Positions 46,033 to 58,600 of a stretch of 64,000 nt of DNA are shown piece by piece (position 1 is the first letter of the stretch; every line of letters starts with the position of its first letter). The notes beneath the pieces were generated by a model. That model worked only from the letters and a program-made list of their open reading frames with translations, did no database searches and was not told where the DNA came from. The stretch is from NCBI GenBank assembly GCA_028583415.1, contig CM053267.1, positions 1,612,001-1,676,000 of the forward strand, given 5' to 3'. The DNA is from Protea cynaroides (taxonomy: Eukaryota; Streptophyta; Magnoliopsida; Proteales; Proteaceae). The position numbers were made by a program, and so were the translations under genes.

Positions 46033-46679
46033 TCTCGTAGGCCTTACCCATTAAACCTGAATACTTCCACTGGAGTCCATGAACTGAGTTAAGATAAATT
46101 AAAAGCTTTAATACAAACAAACCATAAGCACCTGTGTTGGTTGAGACAGAAATTAAACAAGACAATAATATACATATAAAAGGTGGAACCATATATATAC
46201 ACTCACACAGAAAGAGAAGACCAAAAATTATCCTAATAAACAAATAATTTAGGGTATTATCTATAAGTTGGGTAGTTATCCAAGTATACAAGGATATAGT
46301 ACAGTAGCAAGAGGGGAGCTTCTGTAAAGCAGAAAATTGAATATCGAGTTGGTACTTCACAACATGTGAAACTCGATGTATGACAGAGAGAGAAGAAAAA
46401 TGGCTAGTAATGCCAAAACCGCTGTAGAGATAAAGGAAAAGATCTCGGGCTAAATCCAACAGAGATAAGAGAATAATGGCCAAACATTAAGAATAAGAGC
46501 AACTATAAAGAAGCTTAAGCTGTACTCCTGGGTGACGTGGAGACTCAGGGTGAGATCCACCACAAGCTGATCCATTACCCGCTGAAAATTAAGAAAAGGT
46601 TGAAACTTGACCCCACCACTATCTGGTTCGAGAAAGGGTAATGAAAACTCATATGAGTAGATACTAAATAATGATAATC
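46033..46679 (+). other. leader of the dead element
   Basis: AT-rich leader between PBS and gag remnants. No splice or coding signal is clear on the plus strand. The minus strand has a 152-codon hydrophobic frame (46,483-46,025) that overlaps the PBS; it bears no likeness to the antisense protein at 17,148. Confidence 0.4.
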
Positions 46680-47110
46680 AGATTGGAGCAAATGAGAGGA
46701 GGTAAACAACCAGGCCACTCCAGCCAACCACCTGGACTACCAAATACCTTGGCTATGATTGTAATAAACTTGGCCCAATAAAAATACAAGAGCAACCACA
46801 GATGAGACCGACTATGCAAGTTGCTACCCAAGTTGCTGATGATACATCAACACCTCCGGGTCGAACAAAGTATGGTACCAATTGGTAGCAACACTGTACC
46901 CCAACACCTGTTAACTATAACACAGTGCTTACCATACAGTAAGTCCCAGTAATGCATACCCCAATGCAGAAGTTTGGTGCACAACAAGCAGTATATCAAG
47001 GTGGTTACCCTTATCAGCCACCGAAGTATGGGATAGCTGCATTATGACAGAATGATCCAACGGGGATTGAAGAATATTTTCTGAAGACGAAGCCTTAAAC
47101 GTTGTCAGTA
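46680..47110 (+). pseudogene. gag remnant of the dead element
   Basis: Translated pieces align with the N-terminal gag of the copy at 16,259: TLAMIVINLAQ against LTTVVMNLAQQ, then QGGYPYQPPKYG against QGNYQYPPPMFG, then EEYFLKTKP against ERFLKMKP. Stops and frame changes separate them. The capsid body and the zinc knuckle are not found downstream. Confidence 0.6.
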
Positions 47111-48464
47111 GAGGATCAAATCTAATTGTGGTCATATAATTGGATATGATTATATAGGATGCGGTGCATTATTGATTTACTCTTATGATTATAGAGGATG
47201 CACATACCAGATTTTAAATTCGCGTGTCTTGACAGGATACCTTCTTGATTTAACCTGTCAATTGAAGTCATAGATATTGTTTCTTTAGTCTTAGTCCTGA
47301 TTATACCAATCTTAGCCACTCTCATGATCGACCAAATGAACAGAGATGTGAACTGAACGAATAGTTAAATGTTTAATCATGTTGAGCGTACATCTTTTCG
47401 ATTTACACCTGATTTATTGATGTACAAAATTTTTCTCCAGATTATACCTGATTACTAATGTGCGAAATCTTTCTCCAGATTTACTCCTGTAGTGCCTCGA
47501 CCAATGGCATTATATATTCAATAGAACCTGTAACCATGAGGTTAAGAACTATAGAATCTCTATTTTCATATATTTAGACCACCGTGCAATTTAATGATCT
47601 TTTGATGTCGGTTGGATTACCACAAATTTACTCCTGATCCTTGAAACCTAGATTCGCTAGATAAAGCAAGTGGTTGTCATTATGATAATTGAAAGAAGGA
47701 AAAGAATTATTTTGGATGCACATTCTGATTCATAAACTCCTTGATCATTGTTGATAAAGATGTGTAGTGATAATGGAATTATTGGAAGAAAGATGATGGG
47801 ATTCAGATTAAATGCTATAGCCAATGAAACTCAGATGAAGTGATGGAGAATTTGTTTTGATATTGCTAAATGGATGGATATGAGTCATGTCTATAAAAGA
47901 GTGCATGAGCAAAAATTAGAACTATCAAGAGTAACCAGTAAAGAAATAGATAGCACTTAAAATAGAGTTAAAGATGGCTATATCGGTATGAATTTTGACA
48001 AGGTAGAAGATTCCTAAAGGAAAATTTAAGAGTGGATACAAGGATAAAGTCATGGCATAAGTAGTACTCAATTTAATACAATGATAATCGAGTTATGCCC
48101 AATGTTGAGGGATATGATTAAGTAAAGACCAAAATAGTTTGGCTGAATTAATAAAATTATAAGCATATACCCTAATGCTTATAAATAGACTTGGGATATG
48201 AAGTAACAATCACAAGATATTTTTCGAGGTATATGGAAGAGAGAGCAAGGTAGAACAACAAGGATAAAAGAAATACAAGCTAATGAGTGCAATATGAGAT
48301 TTTGATGATAGTCTTTGAAAAATCAAAAGAGATGAAGGAACTAGACAAGCTCTTAAGACCTTTACATCAGATTTTGCTAGTTTAAGCACTTTTGGACTAA
48401 ATATTGTATTAGATGAGTGTTATGAATAATGTCCAAATTATATGGATGGATGAAATTTGGACAC
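47111..48464 (+). other. unrecognised internal stretch of the dead element
   Basis: This should hold the rest of gag and the protease start, but I find no zinc knuckle and no DSGA motif. Frames are short and AT-rich. It may be gag decayed past recognition or unrelated filler. Confidence 0.35.
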
Positions 48465-49990
48465 AACCTAATTAGACTTGAGATGGCAGACTTTGACGTC
48501 ATCTTGGGGATAGACTGGTTGTTTCAACACTCTACAAGTGATTACGTGCATAGAAGAGGTTATCATTCAAGAATAAAGACGACACATAATTTGGTATTAG
48601 TGGAAGCATGTTGCCTAAGAAGTGAAAACTGATCCTCTCTATGCTAAAGGCGAAGAGATGCTTTGAAGAGAAAGAAGTTGGATATATGGTATCTTGTGGT
48701 ATATGTTACCAAAGAAGCACCACAGATGGAAGATATTGATGTGATGTGTGAATTTCCTGATGTATTTCCAGGAAACTTATCGAGTTACTATCTGATTAAG
48801 TGACCGAGTTCGTCATCGACTTGTTACCCAAGGACGATACTTGTGTCAAAGGCACCTATGAGTAGCTCTTATAGAATTGAAGGAATTGAGACTCAACTAC
48901 AAGAGTTACTAGACCAAGGTCCTAATCAGCTAAGTATTGTATCATGGAGAGCGCCAATGCAACTCGTAAAGAAGAAGGACGGTAGTGTCAGATTATGCAT
49001 AGACTACCGGGAACTAAACAAGTTCAAGATCAAGAATCGATATCTACAACCTCAGATCAATGACTTGTTTAAATAGTTGCAAGGAGCAAAGGTATTTTCT
49101 AAGATTGAGCTTCGATCAAGATAGCATCAGCTGAAGATTTTAGACAGAAATATCTCGAAGATAGCTTTTAGAATCGGGATTGGACATTATGAGTTCTCGA
49201 TTATAACGTTTGGATTAACCAATGCCCTTACGTCTTTTATGGAACTGATGAACTGGGTGTTTCATGACATGTTGGACACGTCGGTCATAGTTTTCATAAA
49301 TGATATTTTGGTTTAATCCAGGAATGAAGCAACTCATACAACGGACTTTAGAATAGCTTCACAATAGCTGAGAAGTGAAAAGCTTATTTCCAATTCCAAG
49401 GAATATGAAACCCGATTAAACAAAGTGATCTTATTAGATCACGTAGCGTCATAAAATGGAATAAAGTGGCCCCTATTTAGATAGAAGTAAACATATGGTG
49501 AGAAACACCTAAGGAATTTGTGAAGATCAGAAGTTTCTTGGGTTTAGCTGGTTATTACAGACGATTTTTAGAGGACCACTCTAAGATCGCAATACCTCTT
49601 ACCAAGCTAACTAAGAAAGGAGATGAGTTTAATTTGACTGACAAGGGTGAAGAATATTTCCAGATTCTAAAGTAAGATTGATATCAACTCCCATCTTGAT
49701 CGTTCTGACACCAGAGGATCTAGGATGCGGGTTGATGTAAGGTAAATAAGCGATTTCATATGCTTTAAGAAAACTAAAAGAGCATGAGAAGAGTCACCCA
49801 ACCCATGATTGGAGTAAACAATTGTGATTCATGCAATCAAGACTTGGAGACATTATTTAAACGGAGAAGAATTTTAGATTAGATCGGATTATTAGTGTTT
49901 TATTTATCTCTTCATTAGAAAGAGTTGAACATGAGGATAGGAAAAATGGTTTGAACATTGAAGGATTAAGATCGTGATATTCAAGGTTAC
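48465..49990 (+). pseudogene. protease end, reverse transcriptase and RNase H remnants
   Basis: The protease tail EMADFDVILGIDWLFQH (near 48,480) is followed by RT words KKDGSVRLCIDYRELNK and IKNRYLQPQINDLF (48,970-49,075), then LTNALTSFMELMNWVFH. The catalytic motif reads FIND instead of FIDD near 49,300, removing one of the two essential aspartates. FLGLAGYYRRFLEDHSKIA (about 49,540) marks the connection region, and RNase H is reduced to scraps up to about 49,990. Many stops and frameshifts; not functional. Confidence 0.8.
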
Positions 49991-50329
49991 TGAGCAAGGC
50001 TAATGTAGTAGCTAAGCCTTAAGCAAAAAAAAAGGGGAATTATGAAGTCCGAAGAAGGACCTAGTATAAATGCTACCTTATGTTTTGCAGCAATAGATTC
50101 AGATTTGGAAGGAGAGTAACATATAACAGAAACTCGTGATGATCCAATTGAGCGAGAATTTATGGATGAACTTATGGAGCAATAATTCGGTTACGTTGGG
50201 GCATTAAAGATCATCTCTAAATTGATGGATTAAGTAAAAGTAGCAATTTTGCTAGATCTGTATACAAGAACAATGCAAGAAGATTTGGAGAAAGAAAAAA
50301 AAAACCTAACCCTGACTTACATTGGATGT

Positions 50330-51600
50330 GGAGACGGTACTCAGATACAAAGGTAGATTTTGAATACGTAAAGAAAGAGATTCAGATGTCACGAAGAGGA
50401 AAATGATAAGAGCCCATTGTACTCAATATTCAGTACATACTGGAGTACCAATATGTATCATGACCTGAAGAGATTGTACTAGTAAAGAGGAATGATAACA
50501 AATATGTTTTAGTGCGTGTTCCAGTGTTTGAATTATCAGCACGTAAAGGATGAAAGACAAAAACCAACGTGGCTTACTACAACCACTATTGGATCCAGTT
50601 TAAAAGTGGAACTGCATTACAATTAACTATGTCACTGATTTGCCACTGACCTCTGATCGATTGACGCAGTTTGGGTGATTGTTGATCGCCTTATGAAGAT
50701 AGCTCATTCCATTGCTATACGACCTCGGTATGCTTTGGAGCGGCTAACTGAGCTATATATGGATAATATTGCCAGACTGAATGGTATGCATGAGAGCTTA
50801 GTGTCGGTCAGAAGCTTATGCCTTATTTTGAAGTTTTGGAAGGATCTACAAAAATAATGGGGACAAAGTTGAAGTTTAGTACCGCACTTTACCTCAAACC
50901 GACGGACAGTCAGAGCGGACTATACAGATCCTAAGAGATATGCTCCGAGCTTGTGAATTGATTTCAAGGAACTTGAGTTGAGAAGTTACCGTGAATTGAA
51001 GTTGCTATTAAGCTACCATGTAAATGTCACCTATCAAGCATGGTACGGTAGAAATGTCAAATTCCTTTATTTTAGAATAAAGTTGGTGAATGAAGAATTT
51101 TGAGACCTAAGTCTAATGAGGAAAACTATCGAGTGGCAGACAAGATCAAAGAAAAGGGCTAAGATAGCTCAGGATTGTCAGAAGAGACACCCAGACCATG
51201 AGTTCGCCATAAGTGACAAAGTGTTCTTGAAGATATCATTTATGCGTAGTTTGAAACGATTAGACAAGATGGGAAAGTCATAATTTATATATGTGTTGGA
51301 TCTTATAAACTTTGGGGAGACGTAGAAAAGTTGCATATCAATTAGCATTACCGCTGTCCATGTCTAGTGTGCATGATGTATTTCGTGTGTCACTATTGAA
51401 GAAGTACATTAAAGATCCATATTAAAGGTATTGACCACGGAATCACTGGATTAGATAGAATGTTTAACTATCGAAGTGGTACCAGCCTAGTTCACTAGTG
51501 GGAAGGTACAATGTTTCCAAAGCCGGGATAATTATTATGTGAAGGTAACCTGGCAAAGACAATATGTGGAGAAGAGTGCATAGGAGGAAGAAGATGCAAT
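50330..51600 (+). pseudogene. integrase and chromodomain-like remnants
   Basis: The core is traceable as VIVDRLMKIAHSIAIRPRYA and LERLTELYMDNIARLNG (50,675-50,800). The first catalytic Asp has become Asn (INYVTDLP for VDFVTGLP) and the SDRDPRF motif reads SVRSLCL, so the second is gone too. Later pieces are SMSSVHDVFRVSLLKKY (about 51,355-51,410) and YYVKVTWQRQY (about 51,533), the chromodomain-like tail. Many stops. Confidence 0.8.
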
Positions 51601-51640
51601 GCGGAAATAGAATTCCCACCAATTGACTCCGAAGTAAATT

Positions 51641-51790
51641 CAAAATTTTGAGGATAAAATTTATTTTAAGGATGGGGGAGTTGTAAGATTCGTTCAAATT
51701 TTGAGGACAAAATTCATTTAAGGATGGGGGAGTTGTAAGATCCGTACTTTCAAATTTCAAGGACGAAATTTCTTTTAAGGGTGGTGGAGT
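51641..51790 (+). repeat. polypurine tract region in three tandem copies
   Basis: A unit of about 52-57 bp is present three times: CAAATTTTGAGGACAAAATT, then TTTAAGGATGGGGGAGT, then TGTAAGA. TGTAAG occurs at 51,682, 51,734 and finally at 51,791, where the real LTR starts. Each unit thus contains a polypurine tract plus the first bases of an LTR. Confidence 0.9.
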
Positions 51791-54121
51791 TGTAAGACCC
51801 GCACGCCACGAACCCAGCCTAACCTTATATTTCGTGTCGGGATCCATCTTCATATCATGGTCGAGCCAAGTGGACCAAGTGTATGAAGAAACCCAAGACC
51901 CAATATGAAAACTTACCTAAAAATAGTCAAAATGAGGGTAGGGTCGCATGTTTTAACAAGCAGGTCTGACCCTCCCATCGACCCTCACCATCGACCCTCA
52001 ACCAGGGTCGATGAGGGTCTATGAGTTGTCCGACCCTCTCATCGACCCTCATCATCGACCCTCTGTACTCGGGAAAAACAGCACGAATCAAAAATTAAGA
52101 AACCTTCCTAATTTCGATTGGAACCTTTCCTAAACTCAATGGGACTTATTTTGGGAGGTTTTACTCTATAAATAGGACGTCCCTAAGCCTCTTTCACACC
52201 TTTTACAACCCTAATTGGATTGAGAGAAAGAGAAGAGAAGGAAGAGAAGAAGAGAAGGAAAACCTGAAGAAAAGGCTATGGAAGAAGAGGAAATTCAGAG
52301 AAACTCTGAATCTCAGCAAAACTAAGGTATGAATACATTCCCCATGATTTAGTTAAGACTTTAGAATGGTTTATGAAGAGGATATGACATAGAAGAAACC
52401 CAAATCATCCATTCATGGTTAGGTTTTCATGGAAAACCATGGAGGAATTCATTGAAACCATGTAGGTGAATAAAGTATAGTTCTAAACCATTGAACATGT
52501 ATAGAATGAATGGTGGAAGCAAGACATAGGACCCCAAACATGAAGAAGGAATTTAAAATTGGAAATTGGACTAGAATGCACCGAGGGTCTCACACAGGGT
52601 CGATAGACCCATTGACCCTATGCATTCTGACCATCGACCCTCAGCATTCGGGAAGTTCAGACAGAGGACAGGGTCGATAGACCCATCGACCCTATGCATT
52701 CTGAGCATCGACCCTCTGATCGACCCTCAGTTAACAGCATGGTTTTTAAATTAGAAATTAATTCTAATTAAATTCTATCGACTTTGTTAGGTTTGCTAGC
52801 AATATAATAACAATATAAAGGTGATTCGAAAGCTTGGAAGAGGATCTAATAACAAGCAAAGGTGAGGAACCTTAACTCCAAACTAAATTGGTTAATAATA
52901 AACCGTTTTCTATTTCTTGAGTCCTGTGCTATGCTTGATTCTATGCGAATATGTTTGTAATGTGCATACAGCATGCCATCCAATATTTATATTACTTGTT
53001 CATGCATATTTACTTTATTGTTTATAACATGATGATGATGATGATGATGATAGGAATAGGCATATGCTTGTATGTGTGTGGTTCATGTGCTTGATGCGAG
53101 CGAGTATCAGGGGAGGTGTGATGAGAACATCAGTAAACGTTAACCTTTGGTGGGTCTCAACACTTTAGCTCTATCTCTAACTCAAGTCTTGTGCATTAGC
53201 ATCGTCGTATCGCCATTACCTTAGCAGAACTATTATGTCGTAGAGTATCAGGGGAGGTGGTCTCGGTCCTTGAGTCCTATACTCTACCGGGGGCCTTAGC
53301 TCTATCTCTATGGATGTTCTGAGGAATGCTGGGGTGAGGCCTTGGATACACTGTTTGGCATTAGGATTGGTTAGTTGCGAACCCAGTTTGTAGCCCTCGC
53401 CAACAGGGGCTTACGTGTTGATATGGCACTATATAGCAATAAACGTAACCTTTGTTATATAATGTTCATGATTGGGTGCATGTGAGTTGAAGATAAACGT
53501 GATCTTCGGGTAACGTCACACACTCGTGTATAGAGAGAGGCGGAGTCAATAAACGCGACCTTTGGCTACCTAAACCTTTCTATAGCGTACTGCAAACTTT
53601 AAACCGGACCAAAGATATAAATTGACTTTTTGCATGCATATGTATTGTTGCATTGTTTTGGCTACTCACTGAGCTCAAGTTGGAGAGCTGACCCTCGCGC
53701 GCGTAAATCTTTTTAGTTTATGATATTGCAGGTACTATGATTGAAGACTATGTCTACATGCCAACATATGCACGGGTGGAGGCTATGAATGAGCAAGCTG
53801 TGGAGAACGAACATGGTTCGTTAAGCGAGCGTTTTAGCGGTGGACACGCGTAGTGTTTAGTTTGCGTATTTGGATATTGTATTATGTATTAAATTATGTT
53901 TTGGTTACTTGGAAATAAATGGAATATTAATTACTTATCATGATTAGACCTCAGTTCATTATCTGTAAGACTTTCGCTATTTATTTTATTACCTCTGATT
54001 AATGTGGAATGTGTTTTGGTTTATCATATGTGGGATAGCCTATTTTGAGATCCTGGTTGAACCGTTAGTTGGTTGACGGTTCATCACACCATTCTGGTTG
54101 GTGCAGAATCGGGGTGTGACA
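51791..54121 (+). repeat. 3' LTR of the dead Tekay-like element
   Basis: 2,331 bp, colinear with the 5' LTR. Differences are scattered substitutions and small indels, such as an extra GAGA near 53,533. TATA box at 52,166-52,175; GGGTCGA clusters at about 51,938-52,075 and 52,582-52,735. It ends GGGGTGTGACA at 54,121, then GAAAT. Confidence 0.94.
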
Positions 54122-54405
54122 GAAATTTTTTTGGAAGTCGCCACCTAGATTAATTTCTAGGACCTTAGAAAATGTGAAATCTCACCCTAAGGTAAAACCG
54201 ATTAACTCATGATCCTTAGACTGGATTTCTGGTCCATTAGAGATTGAGTAAGCGTCAAGTTACGATTATGGGAAGGGGTTAGGCACCCAAACCTCCCGAT
54301 CAAAATCGATCTCCTATAACTTTCCTATGCTAGACTCTATCTATTAAACCGAACCAAATCAAGTGGTTTGATATCATTGAACCGAATCTGTATCCATCAA
54401 ATTGC

Positions 54406-54450
54406 CTACGTATTATGGAATTATTTTGATAATCAGGTTCACCATCGTAG
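54406..54450. other. CTACG/CGTAG stem-loop, variant inner stem
   Basis: Outer CTACG pairs with CGTAG; the inner stem is ATTAT/ATAAT, unlike the CCTAGGG/CCCTAGG stem of the neighbouring units, yet placed the same way. Confidence 0.55.
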
Positions 54451-54679
54451 TTCAGGTGTGATTAAAGTTTATGGCTGTGATTTATGCTTGTGCTTGATTA
54501 AGTTCATTGTTCAAGTTGAAATTTATGCTTGAAAGGATGAGAAACCCTATGGGTTAGGATCTGGATAGTCCATGTGGAGTGATAGATAGTCCTAGTGGAT
54601 CTATGGATAACCTATCTGGGTCAAAATATGGATAACCCTTTCTAGGTTGGAATATGGATAACCTCATTTGGGTCAACAT

Positions 54680-55530
54680 GTAGATGGATATCCTAGTAGA
54701 TCTATGGATAGTCCAAGTGGACTAAGGTTTGGATCCGAATTTAGGTTTCTCCCAAATGGCCTACGTATCCTAGGGTTTGCCCTAGGAATCAGAATCCGCA
54801 TAGTTCGGGCTTGATAACCCTATTTGGGTTAAAATGTGGGTAAATATCCTAGTGGATCTATGGATAGTCCGAGTGGACTAAGATGTGGATCCGAATTTTT
54901 GTTTCTCACAAATGGCCTACGTATCCTAGGGTTTGCCCTTGGAATCAGAATTTACGTAGTTCGGGCATGACTAAAATGGTTGGATATCCTGGTGGATCTA
55001 TGGGTAGTTCAAGTGGACTAAGGTATGGATCCAAATTTAGGATTCTCCCAAATGGCCTACGTATCCTAGGGTTTGCCCTAGGAATCAGAATCTGCATAGT
55101 TCGGGATCCAGGTTTAATGGGAATGGATATCTTAGTGGATCTATGGATAGTCTGAGTGGACTAAGGTGTGGATCGAATTTGGGATTCTCCAAAATGGCCT
55201 ACGTATCCTAGGGTTTGCCTTAGGAATCAGAATCCACGTAGTTCGAGATCTAGGTTGAATGGGAATGGATATCCTAGTAGATCTATGGATAATCCGAGGG
55301 GACTAAGGTGTGGATCCGAATTTGAATTTCTCCCAAATGGCCTACGTATCCTAGGGTTTGCCCTATGAATCAGAATCCATGTAGTTCGGGATCTGGATTG
55401 AATGGGAATGTATATCTTAGTGGATATATGGATAGTCCGATTGGACTAAAGTGTGGATCCAAATTTGGGATTCCCCCAAATGGCCTACGTATCCTAGGGT
55501 TTGCCCTAGGAATCAGAATCCACGTAGTTT
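54680..55530. repeat. 141-bp tandem repeat, 6 copies
   Basis: Units carry GGATATCCTAGTGGATCTAT, GGACTAAGGTGTGGATCCGA and GGCCTACGTATCCTAGGG at 140-157 bp spacing. Every unit contains a stem-loop of the CTACGT..ACGTAG type (for example 55,485-55,527) with an inner TCCTAGGG/CCCTAGGA stem. Three related units lie inverted at 29,726-30,060. Confidence 0.9.
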
Positions 55531-55549
55531 GGGACTGATAACCTGTTCT

Positions 55550-55670
55550 AGGTTAAAGATTGAAAACCTATTCTAGGTTTGCGGTTTAAAACTTATTCTA
55601 GGTTTAGGATTGATAACCTATTCTAGGTTTAGGGTTTAGAACCAGTTCTAGGTTTAGGGTTTATCGAGGG
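55550..55670. repeat. GTTCTAGGTTTAGG tandem repeat
   Basis: About five copies of a 25-30 bp unit with TTCTAGGTTTAGGRTT. It includes short TTTAGGGTTTA matches to the plant telomere word, but units are longer than 7 bp and the array is also in the LTR at 36,205-36,310, so it belongs to the LTR. Confidence 0.8.
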
Positions 55671-58600
55671 GTAAAATCATCCTAAATTCCCCTTTTCATC
55701 CTAAGTTCTAATTTTAGATGGTTTAGCAAAGCATTCTCTTTCTTTATTAAGATTTTTTATTATTCCCATTATGCCCTTCCCAAGAATATGGGTGCCTAAA
55801 TGCACGTCCCCACACCTAATATGTTTGCTAGCTGTACAGATATGGCAGTTCGACTAGGGTGTAGCATAAATTAAGTTATTGCCATAAATGAAATTTTCTA
55901 TCTAAGCATGACATGTATGATATTTATGGTAACTATCACTACATATAGTAAGATTATGATAATCTCCCTAATATGGCATGCATTGCAAATAAGGCAAGAA
56001 CCTAATATGGCAAGATCTAGTATGCTAAATCTAAGCATGGCAAGACCTAATATGGCAAGAAATCATGTGGCAAACAAAGCATGTGAGAATCAATCGATGC
56101 ATGTGAGTATCAATCAAAGAATGTGAGAATCAATCAAAGTATGTGAGAATCAATGTATCAAAACAATATTTTCAGATCTATGGTTTAAACTGGATGCATC
56201 GATCATCAAAAATTGTGACCAAGATCAAATTTGATCGACTACTCAAACTTGATATAATCAATCATCACCAATGTGATCAAGATCAGATTTGAATGATGGT
56301 TCAAAGTTATTTAAAACATCCATGAATTCAATCCAACCGTTCAAATCACTCTAAATCACTCTCAGTCAAGATCCAACAATACAGATCAAACATCAACATA
56401 TCTAAATCAATTGTCCAGATTTGATCAATTAAAAAAAATACAAGATTGATGGTCTAGATATAATCATTAAGAACTCCAAAAATCAAAGATTCATATTTAA
56501 TTTACATAAAATTAAAGATCCAATGGTCATCATATGATCAAAATAAAATTATCACTTCAACCAATCTTATCCTAACATGATCACATAAAATTATCGTCTA
56601 ATTGTTTAATTTCACGGCATCGTATGATTGAGTAAAATTAATCATCTAACGGCTCAATTCCATGGCATCACATGGTCAAACAAAATTAATAGCCAACAAA
56701 CATCTTCCGGCCACCCATCTTGATAATGCCCAGATATGTGCCGAAGTCACTGAATGGGCGAGTCACCAATCTCAGATACTCTCTATGGAAGGGCCTTGCG
56801 AGATTCCTGTTGAGGACAAGGGGAGTGCATGCAGGGCGGACCCCTATGTTAGTATCTTGACTCCTCAATTCATTAGATAGATGAGATCGCCAACATCCAA
56901 AAGCTCAATTTCATGGGAGAGAGGATTAGGTGGTAAAAATTCACGGATCTAGGGGGGTTGCAATGGATATGGAGTAGCAGGTTGGGATAATGATTGCAAA
57001 GGTATTGGAGATTAATGGGTTAAACATGGGAGGACAGGCAGTGCTTTGACATGTGTAGAGGATTATATTGAAATGCTATGGATTTACCACATGGCCGCAA
57101 TGGGATTGAAGATTTGGACAGCTGAGTAGGTAATGACTTCACGTTGAGGGTTCGGTTATGGTGGCTATAGGTGACTATGGATAGATGGTGTCGGTTTCAG
57201 CATGAGAGCAGGCTGTGCGGGGTTGAGATGGTAGCAAGGTGGTGTTGTGGTGCTTGGCTGTTAGGTGATGAGCAGCAGGAGGTGGCACATGATGGTTTCA
57301 AGGATTGATGATAGTGGTTTTGGCTGGGCAAGTAAGTGGATTGATGGCTGGTGTGGTAGGACAGGCTTAGGTGGTGGACAATGGAGAGTTCGATGATATG
57401 ACCAGGTTGGTGAAGGTGCAAATCTGGTGTAGTGCAGGTGTCTAGGTTTGCGGTAATGTCAAAAGAATAGGGGGTAAGGATGGTGGCTGAGTGGTTTTTC
57501 AGGTGGATAGGTGTCGTGAGGCTGTGAGATTCAGATGGATCAGTTTGGTTTGTGAGGGGATCGATGGCAGGTGTATGTTGGGCAGGAGGTTTAGAGATAA
57601 GTTATATAGATGGTCGGTGGTGATGTGGGGTGTGAAGGCCAGGTGTTGCTTGCGGTGATGGCTATGTTTTGTTGGGTTTCATGGAGGTGTTCCAGGTGTT
57701 GTGGTCGGTGATCATAGAATAAACAAAGAAGAACAAAAGAAAAAGAACGAAAGAAAGAAGCAGAACTTACCAAACGTTGCTGCTGCGACTTCTTCTTCCT
57801 CATCTTCAATGTCGCTTCCTGCTTCTCCTCTTGATCAGCTACTTCTCCACCCATGTCTCTCCCTCTTTCTCAACCGCTATCCTCTCTCAATCTCCACCGC
57901 TCTCTCTAGATTTTCTTCCGTTTCTTTCTATCAATTCCCCTTCTGATTTTTTTCTCTCTCTTTCTCTCGATTCTCTCTTTTGCTTCCCCCTTTCTTTCTG
58001 ATTTCCTCCTCTTCTTCTCAACGCTATTTCTCCTTATGTTTTTTTTTCTTTTATTTCGGCAATTAGTCCCTTCTCTTCATCCTATTCTTTCCTTTTTATT
58101 TTTATTTTATTTTATTTTTTCGGTTTCTCCTCCTTCTCCTTATCTCTCTCGGCCCTCTTTCTTTATCTTCTTCTCTCCCCCAGCCCTCTCCCTTTTTTTT
58201 TTGCTCAATCCATCTCATTTTTCTATTCTCGGTCTGTCCCCTTCTCCTTTTCTTCTCCAGATCTCCTTAGCCTTCCTTCTTTGTAATTGTGATATTATCT
58301 TTCCTTTTTCTTTATTTTTTTTCTTTTATTTTTAGAGACCTCTCACCAACCCTAGCCTTTCTTTTCCTCTCAATCCTCGATCTCCTTTCCTATAACCAGC
58401 AACGGCCATACCCTAGACCTTCCCATCATTCCACCTTCCATTTCTTTCCCTAATTCATTATTTCCTTTTCTTCCACTGATTGGCCCCTCTTTCCTTAATT
58501 CTTTCCTCGTGCCTTGTTTTTTTTTTTTAAATTATTTCCTTGTTTTTCTCTGATTTTCTCGGATTCCTTCTCTCAATTTATTTCCCAATTTTTCTCTCAT

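Larger units (their letters stand above)
43691..54121 (+). mobile_element. full-length but dead Tekay-like retrotransposon, target duplication GAAAT
   Basis: A 10,431-bp plus-strand element: 5' LTR 43,691-46,016, initiator tRNA-Met PBS, degenerate gag-pol, polypurine tract, 3' LTR 51,791-54,121. GAAAT at 43,686-43,690 and 54,122-54,126 flanks it. It sits 21 bp inside the end of a Tat-like LTR. Its LTRs begin TGTAAGACCCGCACGCC, a different subfamily from the other T copies. The coding region lacks most of gag and key catalytic residues, though the two LTRs differ by only a few percent by eye. Confidence 0.94.

Noticed and set aside
46025..46483. 152-codon hydrophobic antisense ORF in the leader of the dead element
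   Set aside because: Its position is like that of the antisense gene at 17,148, but the sequence is unrelated, it overlaps the PBS, the region is AT-rich and I see no promoter or splice signals. Probably chance.
55550..55670. Possible interstitial telomere repeat (TTTAGGG words)
   Set aside because: The units are 25-30 bp with TTCTAGGTTTAGG; perfect 7-bp head-to-tail telomere repeats are absent, and the array is part of the LTR.
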